Below, piece by piece: positions 14,116-22,183 of a stretch of 22,660 nt of DNA. The stretch covers positions 1 to 22,660 of the forward strand of contig JAEDGL010000022.1 in NCBI GenBank assembly GCA_016297535.1, read 5' to 3'. The stretch's first letter is position 1; the number at the start of each line of letters is the position of its first letter. The DNA comes from Clostridia bacterium. GTDB taxonomy: Bacteria; Bacillota; Clostridia; Christensenellales; Aristaeellaceae. The notes under the pieces are model-generated. The model was not told the DNA's origin. It saw nothing but the letters and a program-made list of their open reading frames with translations, and ran no database searches. The translations under genes and the position numbers were made by a program.

Positions 14116-15212
14116 CGGCCAAACCGCCCTTCAAAATCGGTGGTGGCGCAGTCCCCCAGCGGCAGCTGCACAGGGCGGTGCTCCGCGGCGGATTTGTAAA
14201 TGGCCAGCACCAGCTCCAGCGCGCGCATACCGGCGCGGCCGTCCACATAGGGCGCACGGCCGGTGCGGATGGCATCCGCCACATCCGCGTACAGCGGGGT
14301 GTGGCCGTAGCCGTACACATTGGGCGGATTTTCGCAGAACTGCTGCTTGATAAGGGCAGGGTCGCCGCGTCCATCGCGGAAATCCCACTCTTCAATGATG
14401 TTTACGCTCTTGCCGCCGGCCTTTACGGTGCCGTTTTCGCCAAACAGGTAGAGCGTTTCTTCCAGATTATGGGGATAGATGCTGGTGGTGCCTTCGATCA
14501 TGCCATACGCGCCGCTGGCAAACCGCACCAGCGCCAGGCCCAGATCCTCGGCCTGGATGTACGAATGGGCAAGGTTATCGGTGTAGGCCATTACCTCAGT
14601 CACCTCATCGCCCATCATCCAGCGCAGCAGGTCGATATTATGGATGCACTGGTTCATCAGCGCGCCGCCGTCCTGCGCCCAGGTGCCGCGCCATCTGGCC
14701 TGCTCGTAATAGGCCGGGCCGCGGTTCCAGCGGATGTGCGCCGCGCCGTGCAGCATGCGCCCAAAGCGCTGCTCCTCCACGGCGGAACGGATTTTGCGGA
14801 TGGATTTGTTAAAGCGGTTCTGATGGCAGGCGCACAGTTTGAGCCCAAGCCGGTCCGCCTCGTCCACCAGCGCACGCGCATCCTTCATGGAAAGGGCAAT
14901 GGGCTTTTCAATAATCACATGGCTGCCCGCGCGCAGCACATCCAGACCGATGCGCGCATGCTCGCCGCTTTCGGTGGCCACGGCGCACAGCTGAGGCTGC
15001 TCCCGGCGCAGCATTTCGCGGTAATCCGTATAGCGGCGCACAAGCGCGCGCTGCTGCGGCGGCACGGGCTCCAGCACCGCCTCCATGCGCTGCGCCACGG
15101 GATCGCACACGGCACACAGCTCCAGCTCATCCGCGTTGTTCAGCGCCGCCGCAATATGGTTGGGGGCAATGCGTCCGCAGCCGATCAGCGCATAGCGAAG
15201 CTTCTGATTCAT
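14112..15212 (-). CDS. wbpB: Gfo/Idh/MocA oxidoreductase (WbpB-type UDP-GlcNAcA 3-dehydrogenase)
   Basis: A 366-residue NAD(P)-dependent sugar oxidoreductase. N-terminal Rossmann motif YALIGCGRIAPNH (7-19), EKPIAL (102-107) with the catalytic Lys103, then ACHQNRFN (128-135) and GGALMNQCIHNIDLLRW (182-198), which holds the conserved His191 and Asp194. WbpB oxidises C3 of UDP-N-acetylglucosaminuronate, giving the substrate for the aminotransferase. ATG 15212 has AAAGGAG upstream. It lies 25 bp after wbpA and overlaps wbpD by 4 bp. The family covers many sugars; the four-gene context supports this role. Confidence 0.85.
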   Translation of the reverse strand: MNQKLRYALIGCGRIAPNHIAAALNNADELELCAVCDPVAQRMEAVLEPVPPQQRALVRRYTDYREMLRREQPQLCAVATESGEHARIGLDVLRAGSHVIIEKPIALSMKDARALVDEADRLGLKLCACHQNRFNKSIRKIRSAVEEQRFGRMLHGAAHIRWNRGPAYYEQARWRGTWAQDGGALMNQCIHNIDLLRWMMGDEVTEVMAYTDNLAHSYIQAEDLGLALVRFASGAYGMIEGTTSIYPHNLEETLYLFGENGTVKAGGKSVNIIEEWDFRDGRGDPALIKQQFCENPPNVYGYGHTPLYADVADAIRTGRAPYVDGRAGMRALELVLAIYKSAAEHRPVQLPLGDCATTDFEGRFGR

Positions 15213-15237
15213 GTTGAAAACTCCTTTGGCGGATGGC

Positions 15238-16545
15238 TTAGAGCACGCGGATGTTATCGCGCTTTTCAATCTTCTTCATCACGTTTTTCGTGTCAAAAAT
15301 CAGGCTGGCGTTTTGCGCCACCAGTTCATAATCCACATGGGTATGGGCGGTGGTAATCATCACCAGGTCGGCCTCCCGGAGCACCCCGGCGGTCAGCTCG
15401 GTCAGTCCCTTTTCCACCGTGCCGTGCTCGCGGTATTCGGAGATGTAGGGATCGTAATAGGTTACCTGTGCGCCGCGCTTTTTAAGCGCCTCGATCACGC
15501 GGATGGCAGGAGACTCGCGGTAGTCGTCGATATCCTGCTTATAGGCAACGCCCAGTACCAGCACCTTCGCGCCGTTCATGGCCTTTTTGCACTCGTTGAG
15601 CGCCTCCATGGCACGATCCACGCAGTATTCGGGCATGCGGTCGTTGATCATCATGGAGCTTTCGATCATGCTGGTATGGAAGCCGTACTCGCGCGCCTTC
15701 CAGCTGAGGTAGTAGGGATCCAGCGGAATGCAGTGCCCGCCCAGGCCGGGGCCGGGATAGAAGGCCTGGAAGCCGTAGGGCTTGGACTTGGCCGCATCCA
15801 CAACCTCCCAGATGCTGATGCCCATGCGGTCACACAGCATGGCCATTTCGTTGACCAGGCCGATGTTTACGTTGCGGTAGGTGTTCTCAAGAATTTTTTC
15901 CATCTCCGCAACGGCGGGGCAGCTTACGCGGTGCACGGGGGCTTCCAGCACGGCCTCGTACAGGGTAGCGGCGATATCGGTGCACTCGGGCGTGCAGCCG
16001 CCCACCACCTTGGGGGTGTTTTTGGTTTTATAGATCAGGTTGCCGGGATCCACGCGCTCGGGCGAGAAGGCCAGATAAAAATCCTCGCCGCACTTGAGGC
16101 CGCTCTTTTCCAGAATGGGCTTGACCAACTCCTCCGTGGTGCCGGGATAGGTGGTGGACTCCAGCACCACCAGCATATCCTGATGCATGTGGGGCATGAT
16201 GCTCTGGGCAGAGGAGCGCACATAGCTGATATCCGGCTGCTGATGAGCGTCCAGAGGGGTGGGCACGGCAATGCACACGCAATCGCACCGAGCCACGGAG
16301 GCAAAATCCGTGGTAGCGCGCAGATAGCCCTCGCGCACAATGCGCTCCAGATCGCTATCCACCACATCGCCAATATAGTTATGGCCCTGATTGACCATAT
16401 CCACCTTCTGCTCCTGCACATCAAAGCCGATGACATGAAAGCCTGCCTTGGCCTTTTCCACAGCCAGCGGCAGCCCGACATAGCCAAGGCCCACCACGCC
16501 CAGCGTTACCGTGCGATCCAGAATCTTTTGTTTCAAAACAGACAT
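15238..16545 (-). CDS. wbpA: UDP-N-acetylglucosamine 6-dehydrogenase (WbpA-type)
   Basis: A 435-residue nucleotide-sugar dehydrogenase that oxidises C6 of UDP-GlcNAc to the uronic acid with two NAD+. Motifs: VVGLGYVGLPLA (17-28) for NAD, FSPERVDPGN (160-169), VVGG (180-183), AAKSKPYGF (251-259) with Lys253, and PGPGLGGHCIPLDPYY (264-279) with catalytic Cys272. UDP-GalNAc or UDP-ManNAc dehydrogenases look alike, so the substrate is taken from the adjacent wbpB, wbpD and wbpE genes. ATG 16545 has AGAGGAGAG upstream, and a promoter lies at 16625-16653. First gene of the cassette. Confidence 0.88.
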   Translation of the reverse strand: MSVLKQKILDRTVTLGVVGLGYVGLPLAVEKAKAGFHVIGFDVQEQKVDMVNQGHNYIGDVVDSDLERIVREGYLRATTDFASVARCDCVCIAVPTPLDAHQQPDISYVRSSAQSIMPHMHQDMLVVLESTTYPGTTEELVKPILEKSGLKCGEDFYLAFSPERVDPGNLIYKTKNTPKVVGGCTPECTDIAATLYEAVLEAPVHRVSCPAVAEMEKILENTYRNVNIGLVNEMAMLCDRMGISIWEVVDAAKSKPYGFQAFYPGPGLGGHCIPLDPYYLSWKAREYGFHTSMIESSMMINDRMPEYCVDRAMEALNECKKAMNGAKVLVLGVAYKQDIDDYRESPAIRVIEALKKRGAQVTYYDPYISEYREHGTVEKGLTELTAGVLREADLVMITTAHTHVDYELVAQNASLIFDTKNVMKKIEKRDNIRVL

Positions 16546-16624
16546 GCCGTTCTCTCCTCTTATACATTTGGGGGTTCTCTGCGGGAAAAAGGGAATCCGG
16601 CGCACACACCGCTTCCAACTATGT

Positions 16625-16653
16625 ATCTTACTGCAAAATGCGCCAGAAGTCAA
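16625..16653 (-). promoter_or_regulatory. Promoter of the wbp-type cassette
   Basis: Minus strand: -35 TTGACT (16648-16653), 17-bp spacer, -10 TAAGAT (16625-16630). Predicted leader to the wbpA ATG at 16545 is about 70 nt. Confidence 0.55.
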
Positions 16654-16832
16654 TCAAAGGGCTGCAGGAGCGCGCTTTTGTTTGTTACGGTTTGTTCATA
16701 TCTCCTTGCAGGATTTTTCTCCCGCCCTGTCGAACCTTATCACTACAAAGCAGCAAGAGGGAAAAGAAAGCCGTGCGGGCATTGATCGCCTGCCCGCAGC
16801 GTATTGATTTTTGGGAAAGGAGCGTGGTTCCG

Positions 16833-16895
16833 TTGGCACCCGCATTTTTTGACCATTCCCCCGCGCAAAGGCTGATTTCGTTCATAAAGGAGTAA
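16833..16895 (+). other. Possible leader reading frame before hpf
   Basis: A 20-codon frame starting at TTG 16833, about 10 nt after AAAGGAG (16816-16822), and ending FIKE-stop at 16895. Its last codons are the hpf ribosome site itself (AAGGAGTAA). If translated it would couple or block hpf initiation. The frame is also open upstream and has no recognisable motif, so this is weak. Confidence 0.2.
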
Positions 16896-16900
16896 GAAAC

Positions 16901-17446
16901 ATGAAGACGACCATCACCGCCAAAAATATGGTAGTAACTCCCGGCATCACCGACCGCATCATGCGCAAGGTTTCCAAAATGGGGCGCTATCTCGACCAGA
17001 ATACCGAGATCTTTGTTCGCCTGATCCGCGAAAAGAACAACCGCCGCACCTGCGAAATTACGGTGCCCGTTGGCGGCGTTACGCTGCGCGCCGAGGCCAC
17101 CAACGATGATAACCTGTATGTAAGCATCGACCAGGCGCTGGCCAAGCTGGAACGCCAGATTCACAAGCACCGCACCAAGCTGGACAAACGCCTGCGCGAG
17201 GATGCGTTCAGCCCCGCCGAGCTGGAATACGATGCCGATTCCGCCCCCACCGCCGAGGAAACCGAGCGCAAGGTGGTACGCCGCAAGACCTTCCCGGTAC
17301 GCCCCATGAGCGTGGAAGACGCCATTTTGCAGATGGAGCTGCTGGGACACAGCTTTTTCGTATTTGTCAACGTGGAAACCGACCGTACCAATGTGCTCTA
17401 TCTGCGCAAGGATGGCGATCTGGGCCTGATGGAGCCGGAAGCCTGA
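16901..17446 (+). CDS. hpf: Ribosome hibernation promoting factor, long form
   Basis: A 181-residue long HPF. The N-terminal S30AE/RaiA domain (1 to about 100) begins MKTTITAKNMVVTPGITDRI and keeps the basic helix around LERQIHKHRTKLDKRLRE. An acidic linker (about 101-122) is followed by the C-terminal dimerisation domain VVRRKTFPVRPMSVEDAILQ (125-144) to the end, with LLGHSFFVF and VLYLRKDG. The protein pairs 70S ribosomes into inactive 100S dimers in stationary phase. ATG 16901 has AAAGGAG 8 nt upstream. A strong terminator follows, so it is probably transcribed alone. Confidence 0.95.
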   Translation: MKTTITAKNMVVTPGITDRIMRKVSKMGRYLDQNTEIFVRLIREKNNRRTCEITVPVGGVTLRAEATNDDNLYVSIDQALAKLERQIHKHRTKLDKRLREDAFSPAELEYDADSAPTAEETERKVVRRKTFPVRPMSVEDAILQMELLGHSFFVFVNVETDRTNVLYLRKDGDLGLMEPEA

Positions 17447-17479
17447 TTGATGGCCGTCTGAACCTGTCAGCCTCCATAA

Positions 17480-17510
17480 CCGGCGCGGCGCTTTGCCGCG
17501 CCGGATTTTC
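17480..17510 (+). terminator. Intrinsic terminator of hpf
   Basis: Perfect 10-bp GC stem, CCGGCGCGGC (17480-17489) with GCCGCGCCGG (17495-17504), then ATTTTC. The T-run is short but the stem is very stable. Confidence 0.7.
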
Positions 17511-17533
17511 ATCACAGCAAGGAGTTTTGAACC

Positions 17534-18370
17534 ATGCGTCCTTTTCTGAGCAACGCGCACACGCATTCCACCTTCTGCGACGGCAAAAACACGCCGTTGG
17601 AAATGATCGCCGCCGCCAAAGAGCTGGGCTTTGTCAGCCTTGGCTTTTCGGGGCATGCCAGTCCCGGCTTTGAAAGCGCCTGGTGCATGCCCGCACAGCG
17701 GCACCCGCAGTACATGCAGGCCATCCGCGATCTGCAGCCCTCCACGCAGGGCGTGCGCATCTGGTGCGGCTACGAGGTGGACGCCATGACCCCGCCCGAG
17801 CTGCTCGACGAAACGCGCGAGGCGGATTACCGCATCGGCTCCATGCATTATTTTGTTGCCCGGGCAAAGGCGCCGCAGGCGGATGGCCGGCCGGAAACCC
17901 TGCGTCAGTATCTGGACGAGGTGTTTGCCAGGGACGGACTGGCCCTTGCAAGGCGCTATTATGACATTCTGGCCGAATTCATCAACCGCGAACGTCCCGA
18001 TATCATCGGCCACTTTGACCTGATCCGCAAAAACGCGCAGAAAATTCAGCTGTTTGATGAAACCAGCCCCGCCTACCGCAAAATAGCGCTTGACGCGCTG
18101 GAGCGTATTTTCCCAAGCGGCAGTGTGCTGGAGGTAAACACCGGCGGCGTTTCGCGCGGCTACCTGCCCACCCCCTACCCCACGCTGGAATTGCTGTGCG
18201 CATGGCGCGAGATGGGTGGCCGGGTCACCGTTACCTCCGACTGTCACGATTGCAACCTGCTCAACTGCGCCTTTGACCAGGCGATGGACCTGATCCATCA
18301 GGCCGGCTTCCAAAGCGTTCTCCGGCTGGGCACGGGCGACCGTCTGTGGGATGAAATCGAAGTTGAATAA
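17534..18370 (+). CDS. PHP-domain histidinol-phosphatase-like protein (HisJ family)
   Basis: A 278-residue PHP phosphoesterase. Metal-binding residues are in the expected order: NAHTHSTFCDGK (H9, H11, D16), GFSGHAS (H41), CGYEVD (E81), GSMHYF (H105), IIGHFDL (H160) and TSDCHD (D236, H238). Known HisJ enzymes remove phosphate from L-histidinol phosphate in histidine synthesis; no other his gene is near, and stand-alone members may act on other phosphates. Length is typical. ATG 17534 has AAGGAG upstream. It lies 87 bp after hpf, with the hpf terminator between, and ends at its own terminator. Confidence 0.85.
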   Translation: MRPFLSNAHTHSTFCDGKNTPLEMIAAAKELGFVSLGFSGHASPGFESAWCMPAQRHPQYMQAIRDLQPSTQGVRIWCGYEVDAMTPPELLDETREADYRIGSMHYFVARAKAPQADGRPETLRQYLDEVFARDGLALARRYYDILAEFINRERPDIIGHFDLIRKNAQKIQLFDETSPAYRKIALDALERIFPSGSVLEVNTGGVSRGYLPTPYPTLELLCAWREMGGRVTVTSDCHDCNLLNCAFDQAMDLIHQAGFQSVLRLGTGDRLWDEIEVE

Positions 18371-18379
18371 ACAAAATAG

Positions 18380-18423
18380 GCGAGCAGAAACCTGAAAGTC
18401 ACAGGGATCTGCCCGCTTTTTTT
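18380..18423 (+). terminator. Intrinsic terminator of the PHP gene
   Basis: Stem GCGAGCAGA (18380-18388) with TCTGCCCGC (18408-18416), one mismatch, extended inside by CCTG/CAGG, followed by seven T. Confidence 0.75.
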
Positions 18424-18435
18424 CTAACCAAAGCC

Positions 18436-18477
18436 AAAAACAGGGCTGTTGCAGCATTTTTGCCTGTGCAACAGCCC
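18436..18477 (-). terminator. Intrinsic terminator of the liv operon
   Basis: Perfect 11-bp stem, GGGCTGTTGCA (18443-18453) with TGCAACAGCCC (18467-18477). On the minus strand it is followed by CTGTTTTTGG. On that strand it is preceded by ACAACCTGA, which matches the end of the repeat core seen before other hairpins in this window. Confidence 0.75.
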
Positions 18478-18500
18478 CATCAGGTTGTTGGATATTCAGC

Positions 18501-19208
18501 TTAACCTCCCAGATAGGCGGCCCGCACACGGTCGTCCGCCAGCACCTCGGCCGCAGGGCCGGACATGCTGATCTGGCCGGTACCCAGCACATAGGCGCGA
18601 TCCGCGATGGACAGCGCCATTTGCGCGTTCTGCTCCACCAGCAGGATCGTGGTTCCGGCCTGATGAAGCTCCTTGATGATATCAAAGATCTGCTCCACCA
18701 GAATGGGTGCCAGACCCATGGAGGGCTCATCCAGCATGAGCAGCTTGGGCTTGCTCATCAGTGCGCGTCCCATGGCCAGCATCTGCTGCTCGCCGCCGGA
18801 CAGGGTGCCCGCAATCTGCTTTTCACGCTCGCGCAGGCGCGGGAAACGGGTGAACACGTTTTCGATGGAGCCGTCAATTTCGCTGTTGGGCCGGGAAAAC
18901 CCACCCATTTCCAGATTTTCGCGCACGGTCATCTGCTGGAAAACGCGGCGGCCCTCGGGGCACAGCGCCATGCCGTTGTACACCATTTTGCTGGCGGGCA
19001 TGCCGGTAATGTTTTTGCCGTCAAAGGTGATCACGCCCTCGCGGGGCTTGAGCAGCCCGGCGATGGTGTTGAGGGTGGTGGATTTGCCCGCGCCGTTTGC
19101 GCCGATCAGGGTTACAATCTCGCCCTCCTCCACCTCAAAGGAAATGCCCTTGATGGCGTGGATCGCACCGTAGTACACGTGGATATTGTCAACCTTCAGC
19201 AGGCTCAT
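18501..19208 (-). CDS. livF: Branched-chain amino acid ABC transporter ATP-binding protein LivF
   Basis: A 235-residue ABC ATPase. Walker A GANGAGKST (36-44), signature LSGGEQQ (136-142), Walker B LLMLDEP (156-162), then SMGLAPILVEQIF, the typical LivF segment. It pairs with LivG to drive import through LivH/LivM on the cytoplasmic face. ATG 19208 is used, as AAGGAGG lies 7 nt upstream; the frame also opens at TTG 19214, which overlaps the livG stop. It starts 2 bp after livG and is the last gene before the terminator at 18436-18477. Confidence 0.93.
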   Translation of the reverse strand: MSLLKVDNIHVYYGAIHAIKGISFEVEEGEIVTLIGANGAGKSTTLNTIAGLLKPREGVITFDGKNITGMPASKMVYNGMALCPEGRRVFQQMTVRENLEMGGFSRPNSEIDGSIENVFTRFPRLREREKQIAGTLSGGEQQMLAMGRALMSKPKLLMLDEPSMGLAPILVEQIFDIIKELHQAGTTILLVEQNAQMALSIADRAYVLGTGQISMSGPAAEVLADDRVRAAYLGG

Positions 19209-19210
19209 CG

Positions 19211-20062
19211 TCAATCCTCCTTCCGCTTGCCCAGATAGGCTTCAATCACGGTAGGGTTGGACTGGATCTCGCTGGCGGTGCCCTTGGCGATGATCCGGCC
19301 GTAGTTGAGCACGCAGATGCCCTCGCAGATACCCATGACCAGGTTCATATCGTGCTCGATGAGCATGATGGCAATCTGGAACTGATCGCGGATTTTGATG
19401 ATGTTTTCCATCAGCTCCTCGGTTTCATGCGGGTTCATGCCGGCGGCGGGCTCGTCCAGCAGCAGCAGCTTGGGGTTAGTGGCCAGGGCGCGCACAATTT
19501 CCAGCCTGCGCTGCGCGCCATAGGGCAGCGATCCGGCCTGCTTGTCGGCCATATCCTGCATATCAAAGATGGACAGCAGCTCCAGTGCCTTCTGGTGCTG
19601 GGCCTTTTCCTGCTTCCAGTAACCCGGAAGGCGCAGGATGCCCGTTGCCATGTTGTAGCGGATCTGGTTGTGCAATCCGATGCGCACATTGTCCTCTACC
19701 GTCATGTTGCCAAACAGGCGAATGTTCTGGAACGTGCGGGCAATGCCCAGCTTGCTGGCCTGCGCCGCATTCAGCCCGGCGGTGTCCTTGCCATCCAGAA
19801 TCACCACGCCGTGGGTGGGCTGGTACACCTTGGTCAGCAGGTTGAAAACGGTGGTTTTGCCTGCGCCGTTGGGGCCGATGAGTCCGGCGATCTCTGTGGC
19901 GCCAATGGTCAGGTTAAAATCCTCAACGGCCTTCAGACCGCCAAATTCAATGCCCAGATGGCGCGTTTCCAGCACGGGGCACTTGTCCACATCGCGCTCG
20001 GGTACAATGGAATGGCTCGGAACCGGAACCATTTTGGTATCGGATTTTCGTTTCTGCGTCAT
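19211..20062 (-). CDS. livG: Branched-chain amino acid ABC transporter ATP-binding protein LivG
   Basis: A 283-residue ABC ATPase: Walker A GPNGAGKT (63-70), ARTFQNIRLFGNMTVEDNV (108-126) typical of LivG, signature-region LPYGAQRRLEI (179-189, where LSYGxQRxLEI is usual), Walker B LLLLDEPAAGMNPHE (199-213). About 30 residues precede the ABC domain, including a basic start (MTQKRKSD), which is longer than E. coli LivG. ATG 20062 overlaps the livM stop by 4 bp (ATGA), indicating coupled translation. Confidence 0.93.
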   Translation of the reverse strand: MTQKRKSDTKMVPVPSHSIVPERDVDKCPVLETRHLGIEFGGLKAVEDFNLTIGATEIAGLIGPNGAGKTTVFNLLTKVYQPTHGVVILDGKDTAGLNAAQASKLGIARTFQNIRLFGNMTVEDNVRIGLHNQIRYNMATGILRLPGYWKQEKAQHQKALELLSIFDMQDMADKQAGSLPYGAQRRLEIVRALATNPKLLLLDEPAAGMNPHETEELMENIIKIRDQFQIAIMLIEHDMNLVMGICEGICVLNYGRIIAKGTASEIQSNPTVIEAYLGKRKED

Positions 20063-21129
20063 GCCGCATTCCCCTCCTTGCCGTTTTTCGCTTTACGGGC
20101 AAATCTGGCCTTGACGGCGTTCAGTCTGGAAGCCAGGAACGGGCTGTTGGTGGCAAGCATCACGGCAATCAGCACCACGGCGTACACCAGCATGCGGTAG
20201 TCGCTGAAGGCGCGCAGCATCTCCGGCAGAATGGTTAACAGCGTAGCCGCGATGATGGAGCCGCGAATGTTGCCAATGCCGCCCAGCACCACAAACACCA
20301 GCACCAGAATGGAGGTGTCAAACTTGAACTTGGCTGCCGTTACGGAGGAGATGTTCAGACCGTACAGCGCACCCGCCATACCTCCCAGCACAGCGCTGGT
20401 TACAAAGGCCATCATCTTGTACTTGGTCACGTTGATGCCCACGGATTCCGCCGCTACACGCGCATCACGGATGGCCATGATGGCACGTCCGGAGCGGGAG
20501 TTGATCAGGTTGAGCACCACGAACAGGGTAAACAGCACCAGCGCAAAGCCCATGACAAAGGTGGAGATCTTATCCACGCCCGTTGCGCCTGCGGGGCCGT
20601 TGTAGATGATCCTGCCGGGCAGGTTGGGGTTGTTAAAGTTCATGTACAGCCTGCCTTCATCAATGGAGAAGTACAGGCAGTTAAGCACATTGCGGATGAT
20701 CTCGCCAAACGCCAGCGTAACAATGGCCAGATAGTCGCCGCGCAGACGAAGCACGGGAATACCGATCAGCACGCCCGCGATACCGGCAAAGATACCGCCG
20801 GTGATGAGGGAGAGGATCAGACGAACAGCTTCGTTTTCCATCTGGAATCGGCTGGCCAGCCACGTGGACATGATAATGCCGGAGAACGCGCCCACACTCA
20901 TGAAACCGGCGTGCCCCAGGCTTAGTTCGCCGGAGATGCCGACGGTCAGATTGAGGGACACAGCCATCACAATGTACACACAGATGGGTATCAGCTGGCC
21001 CTTGAGGGATCGGCTCATCTTGAAGCCGTCAATGGAACCGGACAGCGCCAGCTGGCAGATGAGGAACGCAGCGATCACGATGCCGTAGGTGATGAGATTG
21101 TTGATGAAATTCTTTTTGGATCTGCTCAT
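20059..21129 (-). CDS. livM: Branched-chain amino acid ABC transporter permease LivM
   Basis: A 356-residue membrane permease. Many hydrophobic segments surround the family motif VGISGELSLGHAGFMSVGAF, and the cytoplasmic loop ALRGDYLAIVTLAFGEIIRN-like region (LRLRGDYLAIVTLAFGEI) contacts the ATPases. Later GRAIMAIRDARVAAESVGIN is the conserved LivM segment. ATG 21129 (MSRSKKNF) has GAGGTG upstream and starts 7 bp after the livH stop. The frame opens further to 21195, but those codons overlap livH and are not used. Confidence 0.92.
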   Translation of the reverse strand: MSRSKKNFINNLITYGIVIAAFLICQLALSGSIDGFKMSRSLKGQLIPICVYIVMAVSLNLTVGISGELSLGHAGFMSVGAFSGIIMSTWLASRFQMENEAVRLILSLITGGIFAGIAGVLIGIPVLRLRGDYLAIVTLAFGEIIRNVLNCLYFSIDEGRLYMNFNNPNLPGRIIYNGPAGATGVDKISTFVMGFALVLFTLFVVLNLINSRSGRAIMAIRDARVAAESVGINVTKYKMMAFVTSAVLGGMAGALYGLNISSVTAAKFKFDTSILVLVFVVLGGIGNIRGSIIAATLLTILPEMLRAFSDYRMLVYAVVLIAVMLATNSPFLASRLNAVKARFARKAKNGKEGNAA

Positions 21130-21136
21130 ACGCACC

Positions 21137-22021
21137 TCACACCTTCTCATGTGCCTTGCTGCCAAGCAGACCGGTGGGCTTGACAAGCAGCACAATAATC
21201 AGCACGCCAAACACCAGCGCGTCGCTCAGTTCGGTGGAAACATAGGCTTTGCCGAGAATTTCGATCACACCCAGCAAAATGCCACCGAGCATCGCGCCCG
21301 GGATGGAGCCGATGCCGCCGAAGACTGCCGCCGTGAATGCCTTGATGCCGGGCATGGAGCCGGTGGTGGGCATCAGCACCGGATAGGTGGAGCACAGCAG
21401 CACACCCGCGATGGCCGCCAGCGCAGAGCCGATGGCAAAGGTGACGGAGATCGTCAGGTTCACGTTGATGCCCATCAGTTGCGCTGCGCCCTTGTCCTCC
21501 GATACGCCGCGCATGGACTTGCCCATCTTGGTTTTGCTGGTAAACAGTGTGAGGGCGATCATGATCACGATGTTGGCAAGAACGGTGATGATCGCCTCCG
21601 CAGAGATGATCAGCTGTCCATTCAGCAGGGAGATGGATTGCAGATCAATCACAGACGGGAAGCTTTTGGGGTTTGCGCCCCATACCAGCAGCGCAATGTT
21701 CTGCAAAAGGTAGCTCATACCGATGGCGGTGATCAGAACCGCCAGAGACGTGGCCTGACGCAGGGGCTTATAGGCCAAACCTTCGATCAGCACGCCCAGC
21801 ACCGTGCACACCACCATGGAGATCACTACGGCCAGAACAGGCGGCATGTTCCACCCATGCACTGCGCTGAAGGTGATATAGGCGCCAATCATGATGACGT
21901 CGCCATGGGCAAAGTTCAGCATCTTGGCGATGCCGTAAACCATGGTATAGCCAAGGGCAATAATGGCATAGACGCTTCCCAGACTTATACCATTGAGCAG
22001 ATGGGACAGCAGGGATACCAT
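21137..22021 (-). CDS. livH: Branched-chain amino acid ABC transporter permease LivH
   Basis: A 294-residue membrane permease. The start LLNGISLGSVYAIIALGYTM and MLNFAHGDVIMIGAY are hallmark LivH sequences. Further on, SLAVLITAIGMSYLLQN and MRGVSEDKGAAQLMGIN form the conserved cytoplasmic region, and FTAAVFGGIGSIPGAMLGG lies near the end. It forms the translocation channel with LivM. ATG 22021 has GAGAGG and GAAGG upstream. A 162-bp gap with two hairpins separates it from the binding protein gene, suggesting lower permease than binding-protein levels. Confidence 0.93.
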   Translation of the reverse strand: MVSLLSHLLNGISLGSVYAIIALGYTMVYGIAKMLNFAHGDVIMIGAYITFSAVHGWNMPPVLAVVISMVVCTVLGVLIEGLAYKPLRQATSLAVLITAIGMSYLLQNIALLVWGANPKSFPSVIDLQSISLLNGQLIISAEAIITVLANIVIMIALTLFTSKTKMGKSMRGVSEDKGAAQLMGINVNLTISVTFAIGSALAAIAGVLLCSTYPVLMPTTGSMPGIKAFTAAVFGGIGSIPGAMLGGILLGVIEILGKAYVSTELSDALVFGVLIIVLLVKPTGLLGSKAHEKV

Positions 22022-22051
22022 TCCTTCACAACCTCTCCATCAAAATACCAT

Positions 22052-22105
22052 AAGGTAATCAACATCAAACAGCCGTTTCGGGGGCTGTCTGGGGTTGATT
22101 ACCTT
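22052..22105 (-). promoter_or_regulatory. Long stem-loop ahead of livH
   Basis: Perfect 12-bp outer stem, AAGGTAATCAAC (22052-22063) with GTTGATTACCTT (22094-22105), and inner 6-bp ACAGCC (22069-22074) with GGCTGT (22083-22088). No T-run follows on the minus strand, so an RNA-stabilising or regulatory structure is more likely than a terminator. Confidence 0.5.
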
Positions 22106-22128
22106 GTGTGTGCTGTTCTGTCTGCACA

Positions 22129-22170
22129 GAAAACCGTCCGGCTCCTGCCTCCGTGACAAAAGCCGGACGG
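22129..22170 (-). terminator. Partial terminator after the binding protein gene
   Basis: Perfect 10-bp stem, CCGTCCGGCT (22134-22143) with AGCCGGACGG (22161-22170). Followed on the minus strand by TTTTC. It sits 14 bp after the livJ stop and probably lets only some transcripts reach livH. Confidence 0.6.
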
Positions 22171-22183
22171 GAACCGTCAAACC

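Larger units (their letters stand above)
16546..16900. other. Divergent intergenic region between wbpA and hpf
   Basis: A 355-bp regulatory gap. Besides the wbpA promoter (16625-16653) it holds a perfect 8-bp hairpin, TGCGGGCA (16774-16781) with TGCCCGCA (16791-16798), followed 8 nt later on the plus strand by GATTTTT. It also holds a possible leader reading frame ending at the hpf ribosome site. No convincing hpf promoter was found by eye. Confidence 0.5.

Noticed and set aside
16685..18730. 681-codon minus-strand frame across hpf and the PHP gene
   Set aside because: It runs antisense to two well-recognised genes and through two terminators. Its sequence has no family motif; it is an effect of GC-rich codons.
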